The notes below the pieces were generated by a model. It did not search any database and was not told where the DNA came from. It worked only from the letters and a program-made list of their open reading frames with translations. From NCBI GenBank assembly GCA_900239685.1, contig OENT01000043.1, positions 186,001-250,000 of the forward strand: a stretch of DNA of 64,000 nucleotides, given 5' to 3'. This document shows, piece by piece, positions 21,751-33,690 of this stretch. The stretch's first letter is position 1, and each line of letters begins with the position of its first letter. Source of the stretch: Rotaria macrura. Lineage: Eukaryota; Rotifera; Eurotatoria; Philodinida; Philodinidae. The position numbers and the translations under genes were made by a program.

Positions 21751-24668
21751 TTATAAAAAGTTTTTTTTTCGTCGCTGTTTTCATTTTTCTTGCTTCATGA
21801 AAATAAGTCAAATTTTATATCATTTGAATTGTAGTTTCTAATTGTTGGATAGCAGTCGCTTTTTAAATACATACACATATATACATATACATATATATAT
21901 ATATATATATATAAACCTATGAATGATTGATTATTTATTTGGACTTGATTTTTCATACTATTTTTGAAATTATAAGCACATTCCTAATTAATATTTTCTT
22001 CCATGTTTCTCGAAGATTGAACATAATTATAACATTGAGAAAAAGAAATATATGAAAGTGAATAACAAATATATGAACTTCAATACTATGATCTGAAATT
22101 TTGATTGTAAACAGAAATCAATAAAAATTGATCATTAGTAACAATCATCACAAGTTTAATTACATTGATTCTCATGTAGAGTCTGATGAGAAATTTTCTT
22201 TCATATCATTCTAGTCTACTAGGATTTAAAAATCGTTTGTTTTCTTTATTTTTCTGTAATAAATAAAAGATTCACATGTCAGTATTATATTACAGATTGA
22301 ATATATATCCATTTCAATATAGGTCTTATCTTCATTGATGATTATGATCGTGAAATTTGTAAGATGAATGATAAAAGATAGTGAAACATATATTCTAGGA
22401 TGAAAACAAACTTCATCAAATCTCATATTGAATGTATCCGAAGATTATTGTGTGAATTGAGAAGAGTAATTAACGTTTGACAGTGATTATACGTTCATGT
22501 TGTAAGTAGCATTAGATTATCAAAAGAGAAGTGTAACTTTATCAGATCTATTTTTCTGATTTTGAGATGTGTTCATCTAAAGATAATGTCCATTTTAACA
22601 GTATAGAAACTAATTAAGTTCTAGCAATGATCGAAACTATTATCAGCTTATAATCATATTGTAATAGTGAATGCATTGTAAATTTTCAAATCAACTGTTC
22701 CTTGAGTTTTCGATTGATATCCTCTTATTTTTAGACCGCAATATGTTTCTTGGGAGCTTGACAAATAGTCAAGCTACAATCTATATGACACATAAGGTCA
22801 TAAACAAATTAGTGTATACGTACTAGAAAACACGTATTATAAAAAGAATTTTTCCGGAGTGTTCCAGTTTTTCTCTTCAAAGAATTCCTGTTTAGTTGCT
22901 CGACACCTCCAGTACACTTTATATAATTGTGTAAAAGTCTGATGTAGGTAAAAGATTTCTATAAGCGTGCATTTTTCAATGAGTAGATCAAAACAAACGT
23001 AGTAAATTTTACTTCTGGAAAATGCTTCTAAATATCATCTGTAGACGCTTTAGTTCGATGACATAAAACTATGTAAGCAGGTCGAGCAATCAAAATATTA
23101 TCATAAACAAAACCAGACGTTTCCAAAACAATGAATTCAATATGCAAATGAATATTTTGTTTATTCTGAAGATGTACCTTACCTTTCTGAGTGTTCGATA
23201 TATATGATCGAAGCTTGAACTTGATCAATTCAAACGTTTTTGAAAAATAGAAATAGTAAAAAAAAAGAGAATCAATATCCAACGTTAATTTAGAATTAGA
23301 ACTTTTTCCTATAAATCATAAGTCGATGACAAAGAAATAAGAATTTATTTAAGATAGCGTAAACTAAATTTTGTACTGAGACACCGCATGAAAACTCATT
23401 CTATCAATATTGATGTTATGCCATTGTTCAGTGGTTTTTCATGTCACTTTCCGAAATGTCCCTGTTTCATTTAATCCGACTTCCTTTTTCTTGACTGCTA
23501 CATGCCTGGAATTTTCGCATTGACATCTGGATAATATACTTCTTTCTAGACAATTATGTCTCTTATTCCTATATATTCTATCGGACAAGAAAATCACACA
23601 TCATACACGTAGAGACTGTTGTCCACAAAGTTAAACAGAAACAAACGAGGACACTTTGGTATGGTTAATTATCATGAAACTATAAACAAGTCTTTCATGT
23701 TCTACTTGAAATCTTATTCTAAAGCAAATTTTCCATGGAAAACTAACGAATATAAATTCCTAGAATAGAAGACTGCAACTAATTGTTTTATATCCTGTAT
23801 TTAAAATCAATCCAAGATTTGCTTTGAATGAAATACTACGTATCAAAATAGTTTAGAAGTATTTTATTTTCGAGAACATGCAGAAGTTTTTCTCATTTGT
23901 GAATCTCAGAACATATTCCGATTTACGATTTAGAAAGACTGCTGAATTTTCTTACTAATCAACTATTTAACATTTTCTGTTGATTGTCGAAGTCATTTGT
24001 AGAATATAACGACATGTTTCCAAAACAAATTCTTCAATCTACTGATTGCATACAAAATAAAATAGTTCATAATACTATTGTACTATTTTACTGCTAGTCT
24101 CAATACATTTTAATTCATTCGAAATCCTATTTTTAATTCTAAATTCTTAATGCTGAAAACTAGCTCGTAGTTACTCTATTGAAAATATGTTGTTTTTTTA
24201 TTCTGTGAAAAACGTACATCAAATTTACAATCAGAAATAGTGTCGTTGGTTAGTAATTATAGTCGAACTATTATTTCAAATAGTCATCTGTAGAATACTA
24301 TCTGAATTGCCGCCTGTCGCACGTATTTGTATCAATCAATATGAATAAAAATGAATACACACAAAACTCTTCACTTCTCAATGTATATTTGTGTACTAGA
24401 TAAAGAGAAGAGGATATATTATTAGATTTCCTTCAAGCGTATTCATTAGATACATTTGACAACAAACAGATTTCTTGTTGAAGATTGTTCTATGCATAAA
24501 TGAGAAGACAACGACTGTCAATCTATTTACTGAAAATTTTCTAATTTGTAAAATTGAATCAATTTGAAATAATTTATTGTTTGAATTTTAAGAATTAATA
24601 CGACGATAATAAAAAAGTAGCAAATATTTCAAAAAGAAATTCATCACTTGTGTATAGTTTTACTCGTA
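21751..24668. other. Intergenic between convergent genes
   Basis: 2.9 kb between the 3' ends of the teashirt-type gene and the RGS-like gene. An AT/CATA microsatellite lies at about 21870-21913. No coding domain was recognised on either strand. Confidence 0.4.
21870..21913. repeat. CATA/AT microsatellite
   Basis: Alternating AT with interspersed C (ACATATATACATATACATAT) followed by a pure AT run. Confidence 0.8.
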
Positions 24669-26571
24669 TCAATTAAATGACACAATCTTTGTGGCTTTTT
24701 TTCTTTCACTTAAAATCCATGGTGCTTGATGTTTATAAATCATTCGGTATGGTACGTGTTCATTGATTTCGAATCGATAAGATTCCGATGAAGATGAAGA
24801 ATGTACTTTACAAATAAAAACTGGCCGTGACATTTGTTGTCTATCGAATAAACTTTTCTTCTTGAGTACACTATCACATGAGTAATTATTATGTGAAGAT
24901 GAAAAACGATTTGAATGTTGAAATAATTGATGAGAAAAATGCAATTTCGTATCATGTTCTTTATGTTGTAATAAAGATTTATCTTTCGACATCGAGCATA
25001 ATAAATGTTTGTCAATATGTTTTCGATGTATACTAGACAATATTGTCGATGAATATTGAATTGGTTCCAATGAAATAGGTATCGCTGTATGTGAAGAAGT
25101 CGAATTCAATAGTTTCACTTCATTCTATACAATTATAAATTATATCAAATATAAAAAATATCATAAAATAAAATTTTACCGTAGTATTTTGACTGAATTT
25201 AACTGTCGAATCAAAATTTAAATGAGAATCTCTAGCTTTTTTTTTATTAGATTTTTTATTTGCTTTTGCAATCTTCTCTCGAATCGGATTATACACAACA
25301 CCACGATCAGTCGAATATGTCCAATTAGGTATAATTATTTCATCGTAATTAGATTCGACATCAAATTTATCTTGATATTTAGTATTTGAATGAATCGATA
25401 GAAATTTTTGTATTCTTTTGATACCTTTTGAATCTTCCAATAATGGAGTAGATCTGTTTGATATTTGATTTTCTTTCAATTGACTAGTCATTGGTATCGA
25501 TTGTTTCTGTGTTGACAAGGAAAAACAATGCAAATCTTTACTAAGACATAAAGAAATAATGTAGAAAAACGAAATCGTTTTCATAATTTCCATACCCGAT
25601 ACAGATCATGAGGATTTTTTCAATAATATATTTTTCGGCATCATTGAATAAATTTAAGTAAGTAATTGATGAAAATATTCTCGGTGAAGTTATGCGATTG
25701 TATACTAATGGAATCGTATCAGTTGGAATGTTTGTCTAAATAGTAATTAATACATTGTAAAATGTTTTCTCTACGTTTATATATATATACATATTATCGA
25801 TGGATATTTTTTTAAGATTCATTGAATTTGAAGATCGATTAAAAGATTTTTCTCTATGTAGACTAGATGTAAATAATAAGACGTACAGATCTGTTTGCAA
25901 TAATCAGCTAAGATTTTTAGTCCGAAAGAACTCAATCATCTGTCGAAAATTTCATCAAAGAATTCGAGTGTTACGTTCGATCGAAATCTTGTAATTCTGT
26001 ACCTTTGCTAGTGCTTCCGATGTTGACATATAGCGATCGTAGATATAAAATGCTTTACTTCTGGCCATTTGAAATTCTCTATCTTCCCATAGAAAACCGA
26101 AGGATAGAAATGTATTGAATATTTCTTGATAACTATAAAATAAGAACGTTCGTATGATCTTCGTTGACAAGAATATTGTATTTTAAAACAACTTCACCAA
26201 CCGTTTAATATCATCGAGAAAGAGCAAATCTTCTTCTATACGATTTGTTTTATAATCTTTTAATAATCCGGATTTAGAATGATCTATTGATGTATGATTA
26301 ATGGCATCGATAAAACGAGAGCGAAGTTTTGGAATTTTAATAAAACGGAAAAACTGTACTATACGTTTTACTATTCGAAACCATCTTGTTAACTAAAACG
26401 TAAGATAATATTTATTTGTTTTGTTATTCTTTAATTGATGCAATGTCATTATCATACTTTATTAATTTTATTTAAACTATGCTCACTTAAATTATAACTG
26501 ATTGTTGTCGATAGTGATTCGGGTTCAATACTGATTGATGGTGATTGTTGCATATAGACGATTTCATTCAT
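24669..26571 (-). CDS. RGS-domain-like protein
   Basis: Six exons: 26571-26458, 26392-26202, 26132-26003, 25735-25596, 25540-25180, 25124-24669. Phases close and give 463 aa. Residues about 85-190 follow the RGS helical pattern: EEDLLFLDDIKRYQEIF, then SKAFYIYDRYMSTSEAL (the A-x-x-IY-x-x-Y-x-S-x-x-A helix), then TNIPTDTIP and a final LFNDAEKYIIEKIL helix. RGS domains bind Galpha and usually speed GTP hydrolysis; no stronger family (axin, GRK, RGS22-like) could be fixed. A basic stretch (WFRIVKRIVQFFRFIK) lies before the domain and a Lys-rich segment after it; the last 150 residues are Ser/His-rich. Exon 5 read without splicing gives a false signal-peptide-like start at 25593. The domain call is by pattern only. 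Confidence 0.6.
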
Positions 26572-28552
26572 ATGAATAAAAAAAAAGTAAGACTACAGAA
26601 GAAAAAAAATGAGCGCAATATTTGAAGATTCAATCATTGTATGATGAATTGATTTCAACCAGTATGTATCACATCTATCAACTAAACATTATGTCCACTA
26701 CGTTTTCGAACACGTCAGGATATATGAAAGATTCATTTGTAAATTCATGTGATGAAGATTTAATTTCATATGATCGTGTATTAGTCATATGTCGAATTGT
26801 TGCCTGTTGTCAGCAATATTTATCTATTCATTGAAATAGTATTGCTTCTCATATGTGCAGTATTCAGTAGATGTAGCTTTTCGTATATTGTGCTACCATC
26901 ACTTGAAAATAAAAGATTTCAACTAACTTTCTGAGTGATCTCGTTCAAACAAAGATGTAATTATTTCGAAAAGTAATCAGTATCAATGACATGCTTACCT
27001 TCATGACATTGAATATAAAAATCTGATTCAAAACAGAACAATTTGATTGTCTATTTAAATCAATCGAAACTTTGATTCGTTTTGATATGGATCTTTGTGA
27101 ATATTTTTGCATGCTGAACTAGAAATTTCTGTCCGACAATTATGCACGGTACTATTCTTATGTCAAGAATAAATAATTCAACATTTTATAGCAAATATTT
27201 GACATTATCTAACATTTCAAGACAATGTCTTTTGAAGAATTGGTACGATGTTTTGAACAGGTGAACTGTGTTCATTCAATAAAGAACTAAGTTTTAAAGA
27301 AAATTTTTCGAAACTGAAATGAATAGTTCTTCAGTGAAAAACATTGTTCGGGTAAATGAGTTTGAAGCGGAAAGTTCATCAGACGATGGATCATAATGAA
27401 ATACTTGATCACACTGCTAAACTATTGAAAAACAACAGAAACTCTTTGAGCATTATCGATTAATAACTTGGATGAGTTCAGAAAATAACTTTACTATCAT
27501 CTCAAGGGTAGGAAAACATGTTATAAGATTGTACGCAAACATTCTTTTTTTAGCACGAAGGTCGTGTTCATTAACAAACAGTATTCGCTTGAAAAATTTT
27601 CATAATTGATGTACTTTTTGTCTGTCTCTATGAGTATGTTTGCTGAAATTTTTTCTATTCAACATTGAATATGTGTTTTACGCTTTTGTACTATGTTGAT
27701 AAAACTATAATGGGAATACCGATGTTTAATAGTCGTTTACCTGTGAGATCATCTAGAAATTCATTTGATTAAGTTCAACATAATTCTTTAGTAGACTACT
27801 ATCATTCTCGCGTGATACCATATGTCATTGAAACATATATGTTGAAATTACTCTTGGTGAAAAATGCATTAATAGTCACGTTTCTGTCATGCATGCGATC
27901 TATTATTTATTGCTGTTACCACAACCAAGGTTTTAGTTTATTAGAAAGTATACTGTAACAATGAAGAAATCGTGATCTACTTGTTAGAATTTGTCAGTTC
28001 CCTGTGCATTAGACGTATTATATATATATATATGTATATCCTATTTTACATTATTTTTTCATTCATAAAATGCAGACCTGGAACAATTCAATAGCAGAGA
28101 TTAGAACCGACTATAACGATATACTACTATGTTACAATAACTATAGAAATTAAAATTAAAATCATTCAATCTTATCATTTGATGACGAAGAGAACATGTA
28201 TCGATACACTTTCGACGACAGTGTGCCAAAGTGGATCATCACTGTCAGTGGTCAAAGCTAATGATACCTATTGTAAATCGATCATAAAACGTACGATACA
28301 GATTCTTACTTGTCGCTATTACATTCGTTGTCTTATCTTTCATGTTACATGAAAAATTGTAGATTTGCATCAAAAATTTTGTTTTTAGTTTTATTTTCAA
28401 TCAACAGCAAACTTTAGCACAAATTTAAGTTTCTTTTTCCGTACGTATATCTCATGATTGCAAAAAAAATGGATTTACATATTAAAAAAATGAAGGTTAC
28501 GAACTAATTTTTTTTTGTTGTTTCATATGGAATAAAATATCAACTAAAGCTC
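26572..28552. other. Intergenic between RGS-like gene and HADHB
   Basis: About 2 kb, both neighbours on the minus strand; it should contain the RGS-like promoter and the HADHB 3' end. A short AT repeat lies at 28019-28034. No coding domain was seen. Confidence 0.4.
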
Positions 28553-31500
28553 TCATTGGTAACGTTCAATTAACATTGCATGACCCTAGAGAAAATAGCT
28601 TTTGTAGAAAAACAATCATGTTTTCCATCTTAAAACTTACTTGACCACCAGCTGCACAAGCAGCTACTAAAGCTAAACGTTTATTATCTCGAATTAATCG
28701 ATTAGCTGCTGTTGTGATAAGTCGAACACCGGTAGCACCAAATGGATGACCAATACTTAACGAGCCTTGTAAACGAAAAAACAATGCTTGTCATTTAATA
28801 GTTCTCATAGTACACATACCTCCCCATGTATTGAATTTATCCATAGGAATTTCGCCGACCTAAGAATAAAATCGTTAAAAGTAACATACTGAAAATAAAA
28901 CTTACTTTCGATGAACGATTAAGATAAGTTTTGGCAAAATAATCCGAATTAAGAGCATTTAGATTTGCTAAAATTTGTCCCTAAAATCGAATGAAAATTA
29001 CAGAGAATTTAATTTTTCGTTTTGATCTTTTCTTTTACTGCAAAAGCTTCATGAAATTCAAAGACATCAATATCGTTTAATGTCAAACCACATTGATCAA
29101 GTAATTTAGCAGTTGCATACGTAGGTCTAGATTAAAATAGAACATGTTTTGTATATTTAAATATATTTCAATTTACCCGAGTAGAAGTTGATCTTTTGGA
29201 TCTTGCGATGTGAATACATATCGTCTGAAACAATAAAAATAATAAGGCAAAAATATTATTGTTTCATGTACCGAAGATAAGCTTTTGGTTTTAATCCAAG
29301 TTCTTTAGCTTTATCAACAGATGTCAACAATGATGCTGATGCACCATCAGTAATAAATGATGAACTAGCCGCTGTTACCGTTCCATGTGGTTTAATAAAA
29401 GCTGGTTTTAATCTAGCCATTTGCTCTAAAGTCGATACACGAATACCATTATCACGACCAACGATGTCTGATGCGCCTTGAACGTACAATAAACATATTT
29501 CATTATATGGATCGTCCTATTTTCTATCTATCTATGCTACCTGGAATATGAATTGGTACAATATCATCGAGATAACCTTTGTCTGTTGCTTCTTGAGCTA
29601 ATTTATGTGAACGTAAAGAATATTCATCTTGCTCTTGACGTGTTACATTGAAGGCAGCAGCTAAACGATCAGCGGATTGCCCCATTATTTCGCCAGTCGA
29701 AAATTCAGCAATAGCTGGAGCCTAAACAAAAACTATCTCTTGTTGTGTAGCTTTGTTCTTCTTAGAAGTATAACGAACAAAGAAAACAATTTATTTACTT
29801 CGGGTACGAAATTTTTAACTGATAACATTTTCGAAGCTAATCCCAAGCGTTGTGCTGTTGATTTGGCTCGATTTAAACTTAAAAGTAATTTTCTCATTGA
29901 ACGTGGATAACGAATTGGAACATCGGACATGAATTCAATGCCACCGGCAATAACAGCATCATTTTGACCCGTAGCAATGTCATTCACCGCTAAATCATAA
30001 ACGAACATATGTCATACATAAATTAATATTGCGCTACACAAGCTCTCCAATACAAAATTAACATTGTGAACTACTTTTCTTTCAAACTAGATCTTTTTTA
30101 ATGGCAACTCAAAAAACGATGATAACAATAAGAAAGGCAGAGTTTCTAGCAACATAAGTAGTGTTACGAAAAATTAGGAGTACGTTTTTACTGCTATATA
30201 TTAATATTTTGCTGAACAACTGAGTTTCCTAAGAAGAATGACCAATGACTGATTTATCTAAGCATTGTGCAATGTTTTCTTTTCTTGGACATTGTTGCGA
30301 GTTCAAACTACTATCATAACGGTAGAACCTATCGACTTGATTCGTGTCAAAACTTTTTCTATTCATAAAGTCAAAGAGTAGCTTTTAAAATCGACCAAGA
30401 AAAAAAACTAGCCATCCAAAATTTTTCAATTTAGTATATAGAAGTTCGCGGTTTGATTTAAACTTGGATTTAGGTTTCAATTTCTTCTAACACTACCCAA
30501 ATCTTATGACGATCTATCAGATTCAGTACTAAAAACAAGAAAAGAATTGTAGGTGTTAGAAATTGATATGAAACAGTTTGGATTTAATATCATTCTGACA
30601 TAAATTCAAATTTTGCATCATATTAGATTGAAACCTAAATGAACATCTAAATTGTGTAGTGACTTGGTGTATCATGAAGTTTATTAACTGTACCATGTCA
30701 GTAAGAAGCGACTATCGTAAACAAAATAGAACATCATAACGAGCATGTGTACAAGTAATATTCAATTAGATGCAAAGCTAAAATTATAGAACTTTAAAAA
30801 AAATTTCTTTCACAATTTTAGTAGATTTCATCTCAATTACTTTCAACAGTGATAACCATCCGATAGTATACATGTGATCGGATAAAATAATATTCATGCA
30901 TATTATTCAATCACTATCTTGATTAGGCTACGATATTTCTTTCGAGAAAAGACTGGAATGAATGTATGGGAAGCCATTGTTCTCTGTTCAGAGAATTAAA
31001 AATTATCCTGTTTTAGAACAACATACCTGTAGAAGTTGCAATATTTGATGATATGCAAGCCATGGTGACTGTATGTCCAGGTGTGTTTTTCGGAAAACCA
31101 GCACTCAGTATTGCCTATTATCAAAAAGAGAAGAAAAAAGAACATATTCATGAAAGATTTTTACACATGTATAGCAATACTTCTCGAGCAATGTTTGATG
31201 TTTTAACTTCTTGAATAACTGTACCCATAATGCAATACTCCGGTACTGATTTATCAACATTTGTTCGTTTCATAAGACCACTAGATGAACGAGATTATTC
31301 TTAATCGATGTTTTGTTCGATAGAACAAAAAACACAGACTAACTTACAGGAGAACATGTCGAGCTAGTTGATAACCCATTAAATCTTTGTACGATGTAAA
31401 GCCTTGTAAAAATGGTGTTCGAACACCATCGATGAAGACTACATCGCGACCAATGCCTTTGATAGATTCTAATAGAGATGAAGAAGGGAAAACGATTCTA

Positions 31501-31731
31501 GCGATTCATTGTCGAAGTCTAGCAAATTACTCGATTTATTAGATGAGGTTGTTGTTTGTCCTTGGGCTTGTGTTGCCGAAGTTTTTGTTGTCAATGAACG
31601 AAGAATACGTGTGTTATTATTGCGGATATGAATAAAACCTATGGTAGATTGTACAGACGTGGTTTATTATTTAATCGAACGGCGAACAATAAAATAAGTC
31701 TACCTTGTTGAAATGAACAACGAAACGCCAT
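28553..31731 (-). CDS. HADHB: Mitochondrial trifunctional protein beta subunit, 3-ketoacyl-CoA thiolase
   Basis: Fourteen exons: 31731-31704, 31638-31531, 31468-31348, 31280-31181, 31114-31027, 29989-29799, 29721-29541, 29476-29272, 29224-29177, 29126-29039, 28980-28906, 28859-28820, 28765-28641, 28585-28553. They give 476 aa, against 474 in human HADHB. The enzyme cleaves long-chain 3-ketoacyl-CoA to acetyl-CoA and shortened acyl-CoA in mitochondrial beta-oxidation, in complex with HADHA. The nucleophile is C139 (TMACISSN); H382 sits in FEFHEAFAG, the GHPFGATG loop is present, and the second cysteine is C461 (AACAAGGQ). Stretches such as [22 protein letters not shown] and [12 protein letters not shown] are near identical to animal HADHB. 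The N-terminus ([20 protein letters not shown]) is Arg-rich and lacks acidic residues, as expected of a mitochondrial presequence. Intron 5 is 1,037 bp; most others are about 45-95 bp. Confidence 0.95.
29990..31026 (-). other. Long HADHB intron 5
   Basis: This 1,037-bp intron begins GTATGTTG and ends with TTTAG. It separates the active-site cysteine exon from the next. Nothing recognisable is inside. Confidence 0.8.
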
Positions 31732-33690
31732 CAGAACGATTTAATTGTTATCTAAACAAGAACGCATACAACGAAAAGTATATTATTTGAATTTTCTCGG
31801 CTTATGATCCATTGGTGATATTTTCGGGGTGGGGCACTAGGGGCTGGTCACCTTTCTCATTCATGATATATTTCGAATAATCTGCTACAGAAATTTTCCA
31901 TAAATGAACCGACATGACTACTGGGTAAAAAATTCGAATTACATCTTTGTGAATATATATGCTTTATTTTCTTGAAAGTCTAGATTCACTGTTTTTATAT
32001 AGTGTATCTGATCTGATCTTATTATAAAATAAGCATGATGGATGCTGGAATTTGAACCACATTCTTATTGATGAATAACAACAGACGAATCAATATATAC
32101 AATACAATGAGACAGATGTCGTATTTCTACAGATTGATAGAAAATAATCGATTATTATTGTTTTGTGTTGTCTACAATTTGATGTATAGCGTGTATAGAT
32201 GTATTCCATTTTGGAGTTAACTTCTCGGTTATTATACTGTTCATTAGGAAACATAAGTTCTATACATCGTCAATTAATCAAATCCTTTCTCTCTTAATAT
32301 ACAACAGAGACACATCAACTATTCCTCTTGTTGGGTCTCTTACATAGATATAGCGCTTATCTTATGTTCAACATAAGTTGCATAATAGATCTATTTTCTT
32401 TCATTGTACTATAAAGACTTTATAAGAGACGCGTGAGCGAGCATAAACGTCGTACTCCCTCCCCCCCCCCTCCCCCATGGGCTAATAATGTCATTGTAGT
32501 AAACAACAATTGTTCGTTGAAGCACACATGAACATGTAGATTTTCGATCAATTAAAGATTTGTCGTCGAATCTCAAAAAAGACTAAGAAAAATTCAATTA
32601 AATTATTTTCTACCAGAAAACAATTCATGCACTTCTCAAGATTGAATTTCAAAGAAAAAGATGCCGAAAAGTCACGTTCGCAATTGAATAGAGAAAACAT
32701 TGAAAAGAAGAGAAAAAAAAAACATTCCAATTCTAATGAACTTTAATGGCAATAAAATAATTACTGAAGGATCATTTCTTTTCTTTTTTTGTTAACGCTT
32801 GTTATTTTCACTCTCATCGTTGATAGATTTGAACTCATTAACATAGAAAGCATAAGAGAACGTTTCTTTATATTCAATGTTTACTAATGTTTGCTTGTGC
32901 TTAGCACCAGTGGAACTTTATCGGACGCTGAGTGTCGGTCAGGAGAAAGAATATAAATGCTGCATTTGACCAATCGACAAAGAGAACAACATTGATGAAC
33001 AACGTTCTTCGTCTCTGCTTTTTCTTTCTTCTCGTTCGCTTTTGTCTTGACGTATGAAGTGAATGAGAGAGGAAAATCCTGCCGTCGACCGTCATTGTCG
33101 ACGAGACGTATATATATGTGTGTGTATGGGTGCTAGATGAACGAGAGTATATATATATATATAGTAGAAGAGAGGAAAAAAGTTGGATGGTAGTGGTTGA
33201 AGAAGAGAAGTAGAAAGAGAGATCGACCGACGTGTGCGCAAAGAACATCACCCCTCCATCTATTGCTTCTCCTTCGACAACAAATAATACGAACGAGCCG
33301 TGGTTTACATTCATATAGTTCTAAGTGAAAAATTGAACAACAACAAAAATATTAACAACACTCATTTGTCTTCAATTGATTATGTCATCGTCATCTTTCA
33401 TTATGTTTATCATAAACAAATATTTTCAATTGATGTATTAAAATAGAAAGAAAAAAAAATATGTCTCAACACTATCATATCTGATCCATAGACTACACTA
33501 ATTATCAATTAAATAATATATTTTATTGTCGCGTCGATTTACTATTCATATATACATATACATACAAACACAGACATAAATCGTAAAATGATCTGTGATT
33601 GATATAGACAAATATAAATTGTCTCCCTTTTGTTAATCATTACAAAATTTTCAATTTATTTCTACAGTATAAAAACAAAGAAAGAAAACA
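31732..33690. other. Divergent promoter region between HADHB and MTSS1
   Basis: Two kb between genes transcribed apart. It contains a C-rich tract (32450-32476), AT runs at about 33106-33115 and 33150-33164, and a T-rich acceptor ending TTTCTACAG at 33667, which implies a 5'-UTR intron or trans-splice site for MTSS1. A minus-strand frame of 137 codons at 32901-33314 is low complexity and not taken as a gene. Confidence 0.45.
32450..32476 (+). repeat. C-rich homopolymer tract
   Basis: Ten consecutive C, then T and five more C, inside otherwise AT-rich DNA. Confidence 0.85.

Noticed and set aside
25541-25593. Apparent signal peptide start (MEIMKTISFFYIISLCLS) of a secreted protein
   Set aside because: This stretch is intron 4 of the RGS-like gene; splicing GTATGG...CTTAG joins the flanking exons in phase.
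28553-31731. Reading the thiolase as bacterial or horizontally acquired
   Set aside because: Fourteen exons, a mitochondrial presequence and near-identity to animal HADHB motifs indicate a native gene.
32030-32065. tRNA-like B box on the minus strand (GGTTCAAATTCC)
   Set aside because: The T-stem does not pair and no matching A box or acceptor stem was found.
32901-33314. 137-codon minus-strand frame between HADHB and MTSS1
   Set aside because: Low-complexity translation from microsatellite-rich DNA, with no domain and no exon-like borders.
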